DNA of 64,000 nt. It comes from Williamsia phyllosphaerae (GTDB taxonomy: Bacteria > Actinomycetota > Actinomycetes > Mycobacteriales > Mycobacteriaceae). The translations under genes were made by a program, and so were the position numbers. The notes beneath the pieces are model-generated. The model was not told where the DNA came from, did not search any database, and worked only from the letters and a program-made list of their open reading frames with translations. This document shows, in pieces, positions 7,986-16,563 of this stretch. The stretch spans positions 620,001-684,000 of the forward strand of contig NZ_BMCS01000001.1 of the NCBI RefSeq assembly GCF_014635305.1, given 5' to 3'. How positions within the stretch are numbered: the first letter of the stretch is position 1; each line of letters opens with the position of its first letter.

Positions 7986-9236
7986 ATGATCGGTTCACAC
8001 GACGGCCCCAATCAGTTCGGACGGCGAGGCCTTCTCGCGGGTGGTGTCGTCGCAGGCCTGGGATCGGCCGCAGCAATAGCAGGCCTGCTGGAAAAGGGGA
8101 CCTCCCCTCGCGACTCGCCCATCGAACTGACAGCAAACGACCCGGATGCCTCGCTGCCGCTCAACTACGTGAATGTCAAGGCCGCTCCGTTCAATGCAGG
8201 CGGAGTCGGTGCAACCGACGACACCGCCGCCATCGCCAGGGCGTATCAATCCGCGGCCGCCAACGGCCGACCGATGTTCTTCCCGGCGGGCAATTACAAG
8301 GTCACCTCACTGCCCGCAATGGCCAACAACATGACGATTCTCGGCGCGGGCGCCGGATTGTCGACGATCATCTACGAGGGCAGCGGAACCCTGCTGTCGC
8401 TGTCGAACGCCCAGCACGTCACCTTCAAGAACATCGGGTTCTGGATAACCGGCGCGTCCGGCACCGGCATCTCGTTGTCCAACTGCTTTCGATGCAGCTT
8501 CGAGTCCGTGATGATCCGCGGCCAGCACAGCGCGGCGAACACAACCGGATTCCGTGCGCAAACGGGAGTCGTACTCACCGCCAACACCGGCGGCACCTCT
8601 TTCCTGGATTGCGATATCAACAATCTCGGTACAGGGATGAAGACCTCATGCATTCAGAACTATGTTGCCAACAGCAAGTTCGCCACCAATTATGTGGGAA
8701 TACTCGGAACCGGTAACAATCTCAACGCCGGCATGTCCCTCATGAACACCGAATTCGTATCCAATCCGAGCGTTGCCGAAACCAACGTCCACATCTACAT
8801 CGACGGTCGCGCCAACGATTGGTGGTTGACGAACTGCTGGTTCGAAGGCGCCAACAAGGCAATCGTCGTCGGAGTAGCGGGAGTCGGCGGGCCTTCTCAG
8901 TTCGGGATGTCCAACTGCAAGGTCGCGGGGAAACAGATCGTCCTCGATCTGCAGTACTGCCGGCAACCCCACCTGTCCAATGTCGTGTTCGACGCGGACC
9001 CGGGTGGAACCCCCACCCTTCTCCGCATCAACGCGAGCTCTTGCCCCGACGGCGTGGCCATCAACCTCATCAACAGCCAGGCCGCGGACTTCGCGTCGTC
9101 GGTCTTCCCGCCGAACTGGACGGTCATCGGCCGTCGTCGATTCGGGTCCACTCTGGTATCGCCCAACGGCCACAGCTGGCAGTTGAAGGTGAGTGACAGC
9201 GGTGCAGTCACAGCCAGCGACCTCGGTGTCATCTGA
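7986..9236 (+). CDS. Tat-exported parallel beta-helix protein (pectate-lyase-3/GH28-like), copy 2
   Basis: 416 aa. The N-terminus carries a twin-arginine signal (FGRRGLL, Arg13-14) and a hydrophobic AGGVVAGLGSAAAIAGLL segment; no lipobox Cys is seen, so it is probably secreted or membrane-tethered. The mature region has the V-GATDDTAAI family signature and a beta-helix rich in short hydrophobic and Asn turns. It parallels the 4585-5955 protein nearly throughout (CSFESVMIRGQHS against CSFDSVVIRGNHS, CIQNYV, NDWWLTNCWFEG, FPPNWTVIGR) but lacks that protein's extra C-terminal segment. The two probably act on the same polymer with different specificity. Its own AT-rich upstream region suggests separate transcription. 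Confidence 0.75.
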   Translation: MIGSHDGPNQFGRRGLLAGGVVAGLGSAAAIAGLLEKGTSPRDSPIELTANDPDASLPLNYVNVKAAPFNAGGVGATDDTAAIARAYQSAAANGRPMFFPAGNYKVTSLPAMANNMTILGAGAGLSTIIYEGSGTLLSLSNAQHVTFKNIGFWITGASGTGISLSNCFRCSFESVMIRGQHSAANTTGFRAQTGVVLTANTGGTSFLDCDINNLGTGMKTSCIQNYVANSKFATNYVGILGTGNNLNAGMSLMNTEFVSNPSVAETNVHIYIDGRANDWWLTNCWFEGANKAIVVGVAGVGGPSQFGMSNCKVAGKQIVLDLQYCRQPHLSNVVFDADPGGTPTLLRINASSCPDGVAINLINSQAADFASSVFPPNWTVIGRRRFGSTLVSPNGHSWQLKVSDSGAVTASDLGVI

Positions 9237-9339
9237 CGGTCACGCTTTACGCTTATACGTAACTCGTAGTAACGTGTAACAGGTCACGCTCGCTGTGCGG
9301 ACTGGGTTATGCTCGAAACGTTACAACGAAGGATGACAG
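9237..9339 (+). promoter_or_regulatory. Probable regulated promoter of the ephD-like operon
   Basis: The 103-bp region holds an inverted repeat TTACG-N6-CGTAA near 9248-9263, followed by several GTAAC/GTTAC half-sites (near 9271, 9277 and 9320). This clustering suggests an operator. A GAAGGATGACAG ribosome site precedes ATG 9340. No firm -10/-35 assignment is made. Confidence 0.4.
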
Positions 9340-11091
9340 ATGACCACGTGGCGTGAGCGCACCGTGACCAGCGCCGACGTGCGGCTGGCGGTGTTCGAGA
9401 TGGGCGACACATCCAACCCCACCGTCGTGCTGGTCCACGGTTGGCCGGACACCCACCACCTGTGGACGCACGTGGCCCCGCTGCTCGCCGAGGACTTCCA
9501 CGTCGTCGCCTATGACACCCGCGGATACGGCGCCACCGATGCACCGGCGGGCGACGCCCCGTACCGACTCGAGGCCCTCGCCGGCGACCTGTTCGCCGTC
9601 GCCGCGGCGGTCAGCGACAAGCCGGTGCACGTGATGGCGCACGACTGGGGGTCGGTCCAGACCTGGGAGGCCGTGACCACCCCGGGCGCCTCCGATCGCA
9701 TCGCCTCGTTCACGTCGGTGTCGGGACCCAACCTCGACCACCTCGGCATGTGGGCCCGCAGCAAGCTCCGCCGCCCGACCCCGTCCGCTGTCGGCACCGC
9801 CCTGACGCAGGTCGCGTCGTCGGCGTACACGGTGATGTTCCAGCTACCGGTGGTCCCGAAGGTCTTCTTCGGACTGCTCGGGTGGGCGCCGGTGTGGCGG
9901 CAGTTCCTGCACCTGGTCGAGGGCACCGCCCCGGGCGACGTGACCGTCTCACCCACGCTGCACCGCGACATGATCTCGGGCCTGCGGTACTACCGCGCCA
10001 ACCTGCGGCCCCGACTGTTCCATCCGGACGCCCGCTCGACCGACATCCCGGTCTTCCAGATCGTCAACCGCCGCGACATCGCCCTGCGGCCGGCCATCTA
10101 CGAGCACACCCATCAGTACGTGCAGCAGTTGTGGCGCCGCGACCTGCCGACCGGACACTGGCTGCCGTACTCGCGGCCCGAGCTGCTGGCCGAGACGACC
10201 CGCGACTTCATCACGTCGCTGGAGAGCGGGACCCCGAGCGCCGCGATCGCCCGCGCCCGCCTCACCGGCACCCCCGCACCCTTCGCCGGGAAGCTCGCCG
10301 TCATCACCGGCGCCGGCAGCGGGATCGGCCGGGAGACCGCATTGTTGCTGGCCGAACAGGGCGGTGAGGTGGTCCTCGCCGACATCGACCTCGCCGCGGC
10401 CGAGAAGACCGCGAGCATCATCACCGACACCGGCGGCACCGCCCACGCCTACGCACTCGACGTGGCCGACACCGATGCGTTCGAGTCGTTCGTCACCACC
10501 GTCACCGACACCCACGGCGTCCCCGACATCGTCGTCAACAACGCCGGGATCGGCCTGGCCGGACCGCTTCTCGACGCGACCGACGCCCAGATCCGACGCC
10601 TCGTCGACATCAACCTCGTGTCGGTCGCGACGGGCAGCCGCCTGTTCGGTCGGGCGATGGTCGCGCGCGGACTCGGCGGCCAGATCGTCAACCTGGCCTC
10701 GGCCGCCGCGTTCACCCCGCAGCGCGGACTCGGCGCCTACGCCGCCACCAAGGCCGGCGTGCTGCTGCTCAGCGAGTCGCTGCGAGCCGAGTTGGCCGAA
10801 CACCACATCGGTGTCACGGCCATCTGCCCCGGCATCGTCGACACCAACATCATCTCGGCCACCGAGTTCGCCGGCACGAGCGGCGACAGCCAGGAACAGC
10901 TGCGCGACAAGATGAACGGAATGTATCGCCGCCGCGGGTTCACACCCGACCGGGTGGCGACGGAGATCCTGGGGGCGATCAGTGCAAACCGCGCGGTGGT
11001 CCCGGTGACGGTGGAGGCCAAGGTCGGCTACCGCATCTACCGCTTCGTGCCGGGTCTGTCCCGGCGCATGGCCCGCACCAACCTGGTCTGA
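9340..11091 (+). CDS. ephD: EphD-like fusion: epoxide-hydrolase-type alpha/beta hydrolase plus short-chain dehydrogenase
   Basis: 583 aa, close to the length of mycobacterial EphD. Residues 1-290 are an alpha/beta hydrolase of the epoxide hydrolase/haloalkane dehalogenase type: HGWPD (33-37) forms the oxyanion-hole block, and Asp102 in AHDWGS sits at the nucleophile position. Residues about 310-583 are a classical SDR: TGAGSGIG from about 323, NNAG, and the YAATK catalytic pair (Tyr467, Lys471). EphD in mycobacteria has been linked to mycolic acid metabolism; here the role is inferred. It heads an operon with a diiron-type hydrolase 10 bp downstream and a ferredoxin reductase after that, which suggests an oxidation-hydrolysis-dehydrogenation sequence on a lipid-like substrate. 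Confidence 0.8.
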   Translation: MTTWRERTVTSADVRLAVFEMGDTSNPTVVLVHGWPDTHHLWTHVAPLLAEDFHVVAYDTRGYGATDAPAGDAPYRLEALAGDLFAVAAAVSDKPVHVMAHDWGSVQTWEAVTTPGASDRIASFTSVSGPNLDHLGMWARSKLRRPTPSAVGTALTQVASSAYTVMFQLPVVPKVFFGLLGWAPVWRQFLHLVEGTAPGDVTVSPTLHRDMISGLRYYRANLRPRLFHPDARSTDIPVFQIVNRRDIALRPAIYEHTHQYVQQLWRRDLPTGHWLPYSRPELLAETTRDFITSLESGTPSAAIARARLTGTPAPFAGKLAVITGAGSGIGRETALLLAEQGGEVVLADIDLAAAEKTASIITDTGGTAHAYALDVADTDAFESFVTTVTDTHGVPDIVVNNAGIGLAGPLLDATDAQIRRLVDINLVSVATGSRLFGRAMVARGLGGQIVNLASAAAFTPQRGLGAYAATKAGVLLLSESLRAELAEHHIGVTAICPGIVDTNIISATEFAGTSGDSQEQLRDKMNGMYRRRGFTPDRVATEILGAISANRAVVPVTVEAKVGYRIYRFVPGLSRRMARTNLV

Positions 11092-11101
11092 GGAGATCGT
11101 C

Positions 11102-12019
11102 ATGTCACAGTCAACCCACACCTCGAAAGCAGTTCGGATCGCACCCGGCGAGCACGATCCGGGACCGGTGTCACTGCACGCGCGCAACGTCGCGTTCGAC
11201 TTCGAGGCGACTCCGCTGCACTGGATCCCGGGCCATCCGATGTCGTCGAACGTCATCAGCATGCTGAACCTGCTGCTCCCCGAGGGTGAGCGGTGGTTCG
11301 TCACGACCTACAACGAGGCACTGCCATTGGTCGCCGACGAGGAGCTCGCCGCCACCATGCGCGGGTTCATCGGCCAGGAGGCCATGCACGCCGAGGCCCA
11401 CGACAAGGTGCTGTGGGACTTCCTCGACCGGCACGGCGTCGACCCGCGACCGTTCCAGCGTCAGATGCAGTGGTTGTTCCGCAAGGCGTTGTCGCCCAAG
11501 CAGTCCTGGTCGGAGGATCGTCGCAAGAAGGATCTCGTCGAGCGGCTCTGGCTGATCGCGGCGATCGAGCACTACACCGCGATCCTCGGCGACTTCGCGC
11601 TGAACAACACCTGGCGCGAGCACGGCTCCGATCCGGCGATGACCGACCTGTTCACGTGGCACGGCGCCGAGGAGGTCGAACACCGCTGCGTCGCACATGA
11701 TGTCGCGGTCTACTTCGGCGACGGGTACCTCCGCCGCGGCCGGGCCATGGCGATCAGCCTCGTCGGTCTGTTGATGCTGATCAACCGCGGCAGCCGGTTC
11801 ATCGCCAAGAGCGACCCGACGATCGAGTACTCGTACTGGCGGATGATCCGCGAATACGCCCGCGGCGCCCGTGCGGGCGTGCTGCCCACGTTGCGGTCGA
11901 TCATCTTCGCCACCTTCAGCTACTTCAAGCCGACGTTCTATCCCGACCAGATCGGTTCCACCGCACAGGCTGTCGCCTACCTCGCCGCGTCGCCCGCAGC
12001 GCGCGCGGCACATCCGTGA
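11102..12019 (+). CDS. Metal-dependent hydrolase family protein (PF10118-type)
   Basis: 305 aa. The sequence matches the predicted metal-dependent hydrolase family common in mycolata: an N-terminal RNVAFDFEATPLHWIPG block and a helical core with repeated metal-ligand patterns, FIGQEAMHAEAH, AIEHYTAI and HGAEEVEHRCVAHD. The spacing of Glu and His resembles ferritin-like diiron sites. No signal peptide is present. It follows the EphD-like gene by 10 bp and overlaps the next start (GTGA), so it is co-translated with the reductase that could supply electrons to a diiron centre. The reaction is unknown, and hydrolase is only the family name. Confidence 0.75.
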   Translation: MSQSTHTSKAVRIAPGEHDPGPVSLHARNVAFDFEATPLHWIPGHPMSSNVISMLNLLLPEGERWFVTTYNEALPLVADEELAATMRGFIGQEAMHAEAHDKVLWDFLDRHGVDPRPFQRQMQWLFRKALSPKQSWSEDRRKKDLVERLWLIAAIEHYTAILGDFALNNTWREHGSDPAMTDLFTWHGAEEVEHRCVAHDVAVYFGDGYLRRGRAMAISLVGLLMLINRGSRFIAKSDPTIEYSYWRMIREYARGARAGVLPTLRSIIFATFSYFKPTFYPDQIGSTAQAVAYLAASPAARAAHP

Positions 12020-13194
12020 GCGTCACCGTGCCGACCGACGAATCGAACATCCCACCGGTACCCACCGATGTCGACATGGCCGCCCCGATGGAGATCTACG
12101 ACGCCGAGGCGACCCCGCCGCATCTCTACGGACGGTTCCGACACGACCCGGCCATGATGTTCGTCGCCGCCGTCACACGCTCCTGGTATCCGTTGCTCGG
12201 CCGATTCGTGAAGGCGCCGAAGGACACCCACGTCAACACCGGCGTCACCACGGTCCGGATCGCCGAGCGCACCGTGGTGGCCGAGGACGAGAACGTGGTG
12301 TCGCTGACGTTCGTCGCACTCGACGGCGGAGAGTTACCGCCGTGGTACCCGGGCGCACACCTCGACCTGCTGCTGCCCTCAGGGCGGATGCGTGAGTACT
12401 CGCTCTGCGGCGACCCCACCGACCGGACCTACTACCGCATCGCGGTGCGTCGCATCCCCGACGGCGGTGGCGGTTCGGTCGAGGTCCACGAGGCCCTGCA
12501 GGTCGGTGACACCATCTCGGTCAAGGGACCGCGCAACGCCTTCCCGCTCGCACTCCCCGGCCGCGGGTCGCCCGCACAGCGGCTGCGCTTCGTCGCCGGC
12601 GGTATCGGCATCACCCCGATCCTGCCGATGGTCGCGGCGGCCGACCGCCTCGACCTCGACTGGTCGATGATCTACACCGGTCGATCCGAGGACTCCCTGC
12701 CGTTCGTCGAGACCCTGCGCTCGCACGGTGACCGCGTCACGGTCCGCACCGACGACAACGGCGGGATCCCGACGGCCGCCGAACTCCTCGACGGCGTCGA
12801 GGCCGGAACCGCGGTCTACTGCTGCGGACCGGTACCCATGCTCAACGCGATCCGCCGCGAGCTCACCCACATCGACGACGTGGAGCTGCACTTCGAACGG
12901 TTCAGTCCCCCACCGGTCCTCGACGGATCGGCGTTCGCTGTCACTCTCGAGGCGACCGGGCGCGAGGTCGAGGTCTCGGCGACCGAGTCGACTCTCGCCG
13001 CGGTCCGTAGGACGCTGCCGTCGGTGCCCTACTCGTGCCAGCAGGGTTTCTGCGGGACGTGTCGGGTCCGCGTCATCGACGGCGAGGTCGACCACCGGGA
13101 CACGTTGCTGACGCCGTCGGAGCGCTCCGCCGGATGGATGCTCACCTGCGTCTCGCGCGCCGCCGCGGGGTCCGATCTGCGCCTCGACATCTGA
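12016..13194 (+). CDS. Phthalate-dioxygenase-reductase-type oxidoreductase with C-terminal [2Fe-2S] ferredoxin
   Basis: 392 aa, GTG start overlapping the upstream stop. After an unusual N-terminal extension of about 70 residues come a flavin-binding barrel (REYSLCGDP block), an NAD-binding domain (VAGGIGITPILPM, YCCGP) and a plant-type ferredoxin with the cluster ligands CQQGFCGTC plus a distal Cys in MLTCVS. The order flavin-NAD-ferredoxin is that of phthalate dioxygenase reductase relatives. It would pass electrons from NAD(P)H to an oxygenase or diiron partner, here most likely the PF10118-type protein encoded just upstream. The N-terminal extension is not recognised. Confidence 0.85.
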   Translation: MSVTVPTDESNIPPVPTDVDMAAPMEIYDAEATPPHLYGRFRHDPAMMFVAAVTRSWYPLLGRFVKAPKDTHVNTGVTTVRIAERTVVAEDENVVSLTFVALDGGELPPWYPGAHLDLLLPSGRMREYSLCGDPTDRTYYRIAVRRIPDGGGGSVEVHEALQVGDTISVKGPRNAFPLALPGRGSPAQRLRFVAGGIGITPILPMVAAADRLDLDWSMIYTGRSEDSLPFVETLRSHGDRVTVRTDDNGGIPTAAELLDGVEAGTAVYCCGPVPMLNAIRRELTHIDDVELHFERFSPPPVLDGSAFAVTLEATGREVEVSATESTLAAVRRTLPSVPYSCQQGFCGTCRVRVIDGEVDHRDTLLTPSERSAGWMLTCVSRAAAGSDLRLDI

Positions 13195-13215
13195 CCGGAC
13201 CCGCTCGCCCGGCAG

Positions 13216-14187
13216 CTAGGAGTTGGCGCCGATCACCACTTCGGCGATCCCGGAACCCAGAGGCACCGAACGGCATTGCGGGCGGACGGGATGCCCGGGG
13301 TCGATTACGTTGATCAGCAATTGCTGGGCGTACCGGTCGTAGGGCATCCCGAAGTGGCCGACCATGTCGGCGGCGCATCGATCCGAGACGAGGATGTTCG
13401 TCGCACCCCGCGAGCGGAGCGCGATGTTCGTGTACGGCTGGATCACCTCGTCATAGCGCGATCCGATCGTCGTGTAGTCCACGCCTGCCACGGTGTCGCC
13501 GCCGCGGTTTAGTCGGCGGATGAATTCCGACCCCGCGATCTGCTGGACCAACGCGGTGCTGACGGTGTCGGGACCCACCGCCGCAACCAGTCCTGGAATG
13601 CGGGCCAGGGGTGCGAGCCCGTAGAAGACGCTGCCGTAGCTCGGTGCGGCGAGCCCGATCCACCTGCGTACCTGTTTCGCCGCGCCGAGATCGGCGATGA
13701 CGTAGCGACCGATGTTCGCGCCCTGCGAGTACCCGATGATGTCGAGCATCGATGCGCCGGTCGCGGCGAGCACCCGTGGAATGAACTCCGCCACCTGCCT
13801 GCCGCTGCGGCGGACGTCCTCGGTTCCGAAACTCGTGGTCGACGGGCGGCCACCGTAGTTGATAGCGAAGACACAGAAGCCGCGTCGGGCGAGCATCGGG
13901 GCGATCTCACCGAAGTCGGAGTAGGCGCTCGAGTCGGTCCCGTGCAGCAGGAGGACCGGGCGCGGATGGGCAGCGTTCGGCCGGCATCGGAAGTCGTTGG
14001 CACGCGGCGGGGCAGCGTCCGGGTGCGCTTTGGCGTAGGCAACCGCCCCGGCCTGGGTTCGCACCACAGGGGCCGCGGCACCCGGGACCACCGACCGTGA
14101 CTGCTCGGGCCCGGCGGAGGCGACCCCGCCCGACCCGAGCAGCATCACGACCACTGCCACCACCATGCTCACCCGTCCCGCGGACAT
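13216..14187 (-). CDS. Secreted triacylglycerol lipase/esterase
   Basis: 323 aa with a Sec signal peptide ending near GVASA. The mature protein has LLLHGTDSS as oxyanion-hole strand, the nucleophile elbow GYSQG, and His in DMVGHFGMP near the C-terminus as probable base. It fits the lipase_2-like actinobacterial esterases. A GGGAGG ribosome site precedes the ATG. It is divergent from the TetR gene at 14338, with TetR-operator-like repeats between them, so it is a likely target of that regulator. It converges with the reductase gene, leaving only 21 bp between the stops. Confidence 0.8.
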   Translation of the reverse strand: MSAGRVSMVVAVVVMLLGSGGVASAGPEQSRSVVPGAAAPVVRTQAGAVAYAKAHPDAAPPRANDFRCRPNAAHPRPVLLLHGTDSSAYSDFGEIAPMLARRGFCVFAINYGGRPSTTSFGTEDVRRSGRQVAEFIPRVLAATGASMLDIIGYSQGANIGRYVIADLGAAKQVRRWIGLAAPSYGSVFYGLAPLARIPGLVAAVGPDTVSTALVQQIAGSEFIRRLNRGGDTVAGVDYTTIGSRYDEVIQPYTNIALRSRGATNILVSDRCAADMVGHFGMPYDRYAQQLLINVIDPGHPVRPQCRSVPLGSGIAEVVIGANS

Positions 14188-14284
14188 GGGGGCCAGTGTG
14201 AACCTCCCGCACGTATGTACGTGAGCGTTTGGTCAGATGAATTCCGACGCGACGTCGACCACCGCGGTAGCACGATGTGCCACT

Positions 14285-14327
14285 GTTGTAGAACAACGCA
14301 CCAAACAAGTAGGACATTGTTCTATTA
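14285..14327. promoter_or_regulatory. Candidate TetR operator pair
   Basis: A perfect inverted repeat GTTGT-AGA-ACAAC lies at 14285-14297. A second, related box TTGTTCTATTA at 14317-14327 shares the TTGTTCTA core in the opposite orientation. Both lie between the divergent lipase and tetR starts, 11-53 bp before the tetR start codon, where autoregulatory TetR sites usually occur. Confidence 0.45.
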
Positions 14328-14337
14328 GGCTGTCGAG

Positions 14338-14910
14338 GTGGCCACGAAGAGAACTCCGGGTGCGGAGGTGCGGGACGCGTTGGTCAGCGCCGGGCATCGC
14401 GTTCTCGCAGCCAAGGGCGCGCGCGGGCTGACCGTGCGAGCGGTCGCAGCCGAGGCCGGCGTCGCCCCGATGGGGGTGTACAACCACCTCGACGGCAAGG
14501 ACGGCCTGGTCGCGGTCATCGTCTCGGACGGGTTCGGACAACTCCAGGCCACGACGGCAGGCACTCGTGATCCCGACGGACGGCAGCGACTCCGGGAATC
14601 CGGTCGACGTTACCGACGCTTCGCGCTGGAGAACCCGACCCTGTACCGACTGATGTTCTCCGAGGAGTGCAACCTCGGCGGCGACTCCGGCCTGGCCGCG
14701 TTCGGGGCGCTCACCGAGATCGTGCGGTACGCGCAGGCCGCCGGTGTCGTCCGCGACGACGACCCCGTCGAACTGACCTTGGCCATCTGGTCGTGCCTGC
14801 ACGGCGCGGTGAGCCTGGAGCTCGACGGGGCGTCACCGGTCCCGGTCGATCGCGATGCGATCTTCGAATCCGTGCTCGACCTGATCGAGAACGGCGTCAC
14901 CGCGCGCTGA
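14338..14910 (+). CDS. TetR/AcrR-family transcriptional regulator
   Basis: 190 aa, GTG start seven bases after the second operator-like box. The N-terminal helix-turn-helix reads GLTVRAVAAEAGVAPMGVYNHLDGK (first and last parts quoted only as a guide; residues about 26-50), typical of TetR proteins. The rest (about 60-185) is the helical ligand-binding and dimerisation domain, similar in style to TetR_C_13/C_33 proteins. It is divergent from the secreted lipase gene and probably represses itself and that gene. The effector is unknown; a fatty or aromatic compound would fit the neighbours. Confidence 0.85.
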   Translation: MATKRTPGAEVRDALVSAGHRVLAAKGARGLTVRAVAAEAGVAPMGVYNHLDGKDGLVAVIVSDGFGQLQATTAGTRDPDGRQRLRESGRRYRRFALENPTLYRLMFSEECNLGGDSGLAAFGALTEIVRYAQAAGVVRDDDPVELTLAIWSCLHGAVSLELDGASPVPVDRDAIFESVLDLIENGVTAR

Positions 14911-14925
14911 GGCCCCAGACCTCGC

Positions 14926-16497
14926 TCAGGGCAACAGGATCGGTGGCAGTCCCGGAATCGGATTGGGGATGCTGCGCGGCCGAGGCCGGGCGCGCGGGGC
15001 CGGGTTGCTTCGGCGCGGTGCGGCCTGTGCGGTCGGCGGCGTGACGACGGGCGGAGGGGTCGTGTACTGCGTCGCAGGCGACCGCGCCGCACCGAGATCC
15101 AACGGCGGGCGCGACGGCTGGGTCGGCGAGGGCGTCGAGACCGCGCCCACGGGCGGTTGGGCGGTCTGCGCGGCGTTGATCTGACCGCCGATCGTCGGTG
15201 GACCCTGGTCTATCCACGGCAGGGTCAGGACGATGATCCCGAGTGCGGCCGAGCTGGCAACCGCACCTGCCCCGATCAGCAGACGACGATTGTGAACACG
15301 TCGCGCCTCGGGCGACGCCGTGTCGGTGACCATCGTAGGCGGCGAGTAGTGCCGCGGCCCTCCGGGATCTCTCACATCACGATGATCGTGCACGGAGATC
15401 GGCTCCCGCTCACCACCCGGTCCGAAGAACGCATCGTGCCCTCCCGGGGCCGGCATCGGCGGGTTCCACGGGTCCCCCGGGACGATGGGCGCTGCGATGT
15501 CGCGCACCCGTCGCGGTGGCGGCGCGAAGGGCGGCGGCAGATGGGGTCCCGCGGGCGGGCTCGGTGGCGCGGAGGACCCGGGCACGACAGGCTGTGGGAC
15601 GAACGCTGCCGGAGCATCCGGCGGCACGACAGGCGCGGGCACGGCGACCGGCGTCGGCACGGGCACCGCGACCGGGACCGGCATCGGCTCGACCGGGCGC
15701 GACATCGACGCGAAAACCGGCGTCGGCTCGAGTGGCACAGGCGATTCGAATTGCACAGGCGGCTCGAATGCTGCGTCCGGTCCGACAGATGGCAACTCGG
15801 CCGAAGCAGTGGTCACCGGCGATACCTGTTCGGACTGCCCGGGCACGGCGACGACGGGCTGCGACGTCGCCGCCGGTGCGCCGTGTCGGGCGCGCCCGCG
15901 GCCCTGGGGAACGACCTCGTCCTCCACGGCGACCGCAGGGATCGAGGCATTCTGCGCGAGAGACTCGAAGAGTCCGGGCCACCGACGATGATCGGGCAGG
16001 AAGACGACGGCACCGACCGGGGGCTCGAAGTCGGCCGCGGCCGACCTCCACAACGCCGCTGCGACCATCAGGTGCGGGTGCAGTGCGACGACGAGGTCGC
16101 GCCGCGAGACCCGGACCAACCCGACGTGCGCGGTGCCCATCGCGAACGCGCCGTCCGCGGTGGCCAGCGTCGTCCGCAGACCGGTGACGAGGTGCAGCAG
16201 TTCGTCGACCCACTCGTCGGATTCGGGACGCTCCACACGTCCGGTCCGGACCAGGTGATCGGCGACCGCACGGTCGAGCATCCGGGGACTGAGCGCGTCG
16301 TCGCCACGTTCGGCCACGCGGCTACCGGTGCCCGCGTCGACCACCGTGGCCTGCAGGCCACGGTCGCACAGTTCCACCAGGACGAACGCGGCACAGTCGG
16401 CCAGGCCCGCGGCACCGAGACGGGCTCGGATGTCGCGCAGCACGGTGTCGTCGAGCACTGCCGGATCAGAGTCCAGCGCCCGTTCGGCTAAAGACAT
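14926..16497 (-). CDS. Proline-rich single-pass membrane protein of unknown function
   Basis: 523 aa from ATG 16497, chosen because an AGGGGGG ribosome site lies just upstream; a longer frame to 16557 lacks one. The N-terminal 200 residues look globular and cytoplasmic (VLVELCDRGLQATVVD, DLVVALHPHLMVAA), followed by about 200 residues rich in Pro, Val and Ala with PVPVAVPVPTPVAVP-like repeats. One membrane helix (LLIGAGAVASSAALGIIVLTL) precedes a second Pro-rich tail of about 110 residues ending in PNPIPGLPPILLP. The tail is presumably outside the membrane. No enzymatic motif was found and the family was not recognised. It is tail-to-tail with the TetR gene. Confidence 0.7.
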   Translation of the reverse strand: MSLAERALDSDPAVLDDTVLRDIRARLGAAGLADCAAFVLVELCDRGLQATVVDAGTGSRVAERGDDALSPRMLDRAVADHLVRTGRVERPESDEWVDELLHLVTGLRTTLATADGAFAMGTAHVGLVRVSRRDLVVALHPHLMVAAALWRSAAADFEPPVGAVVFLPDHRRWPGLFESLAQNASIPAVAVEDEVVPQGRGRARHGAPAATSQPVVAVPGQSEQVSPVTTASAELPSVGPDAAFEPPVQFESPVPLEPTPVFASMSRPVEPMPVPVAVPVPTPVAVPAPVVPPDAPAAFVPQPVVPGSSAPPSPPAGPHLPPPFAPPPRRVRDIAAPIVPGDPWNPPMPAPGGHDAFFGPGGEREPISVHDHRDVRDPGGPRHYSPPTMVTDTASPEARRVHNRRLLIGAGAVASSAALGIIVLTLPWIDQGPPTIGGQINAAQTAQPPVGAVSTPSPTQPSRPPLDLGAARSPATQYTTPPPVVTPPTAQAAPRRSNPAPRARPRPRSIPNPIPGLPPILLP

Positions 16498-16563
16498 GAT
16501 CCCCCTGGCTACCGGGTCCGACGACACTCCCCATGTCACCGACCCTGAGGCCAACATAACATG

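Noticed and set aside
15157..16491. 444-codon Arg-rich ORF opposite the proline-rich protein
   Set aside because: Typical antisense of Pro codons (CGG/GGG); no ribosome site and no domain.
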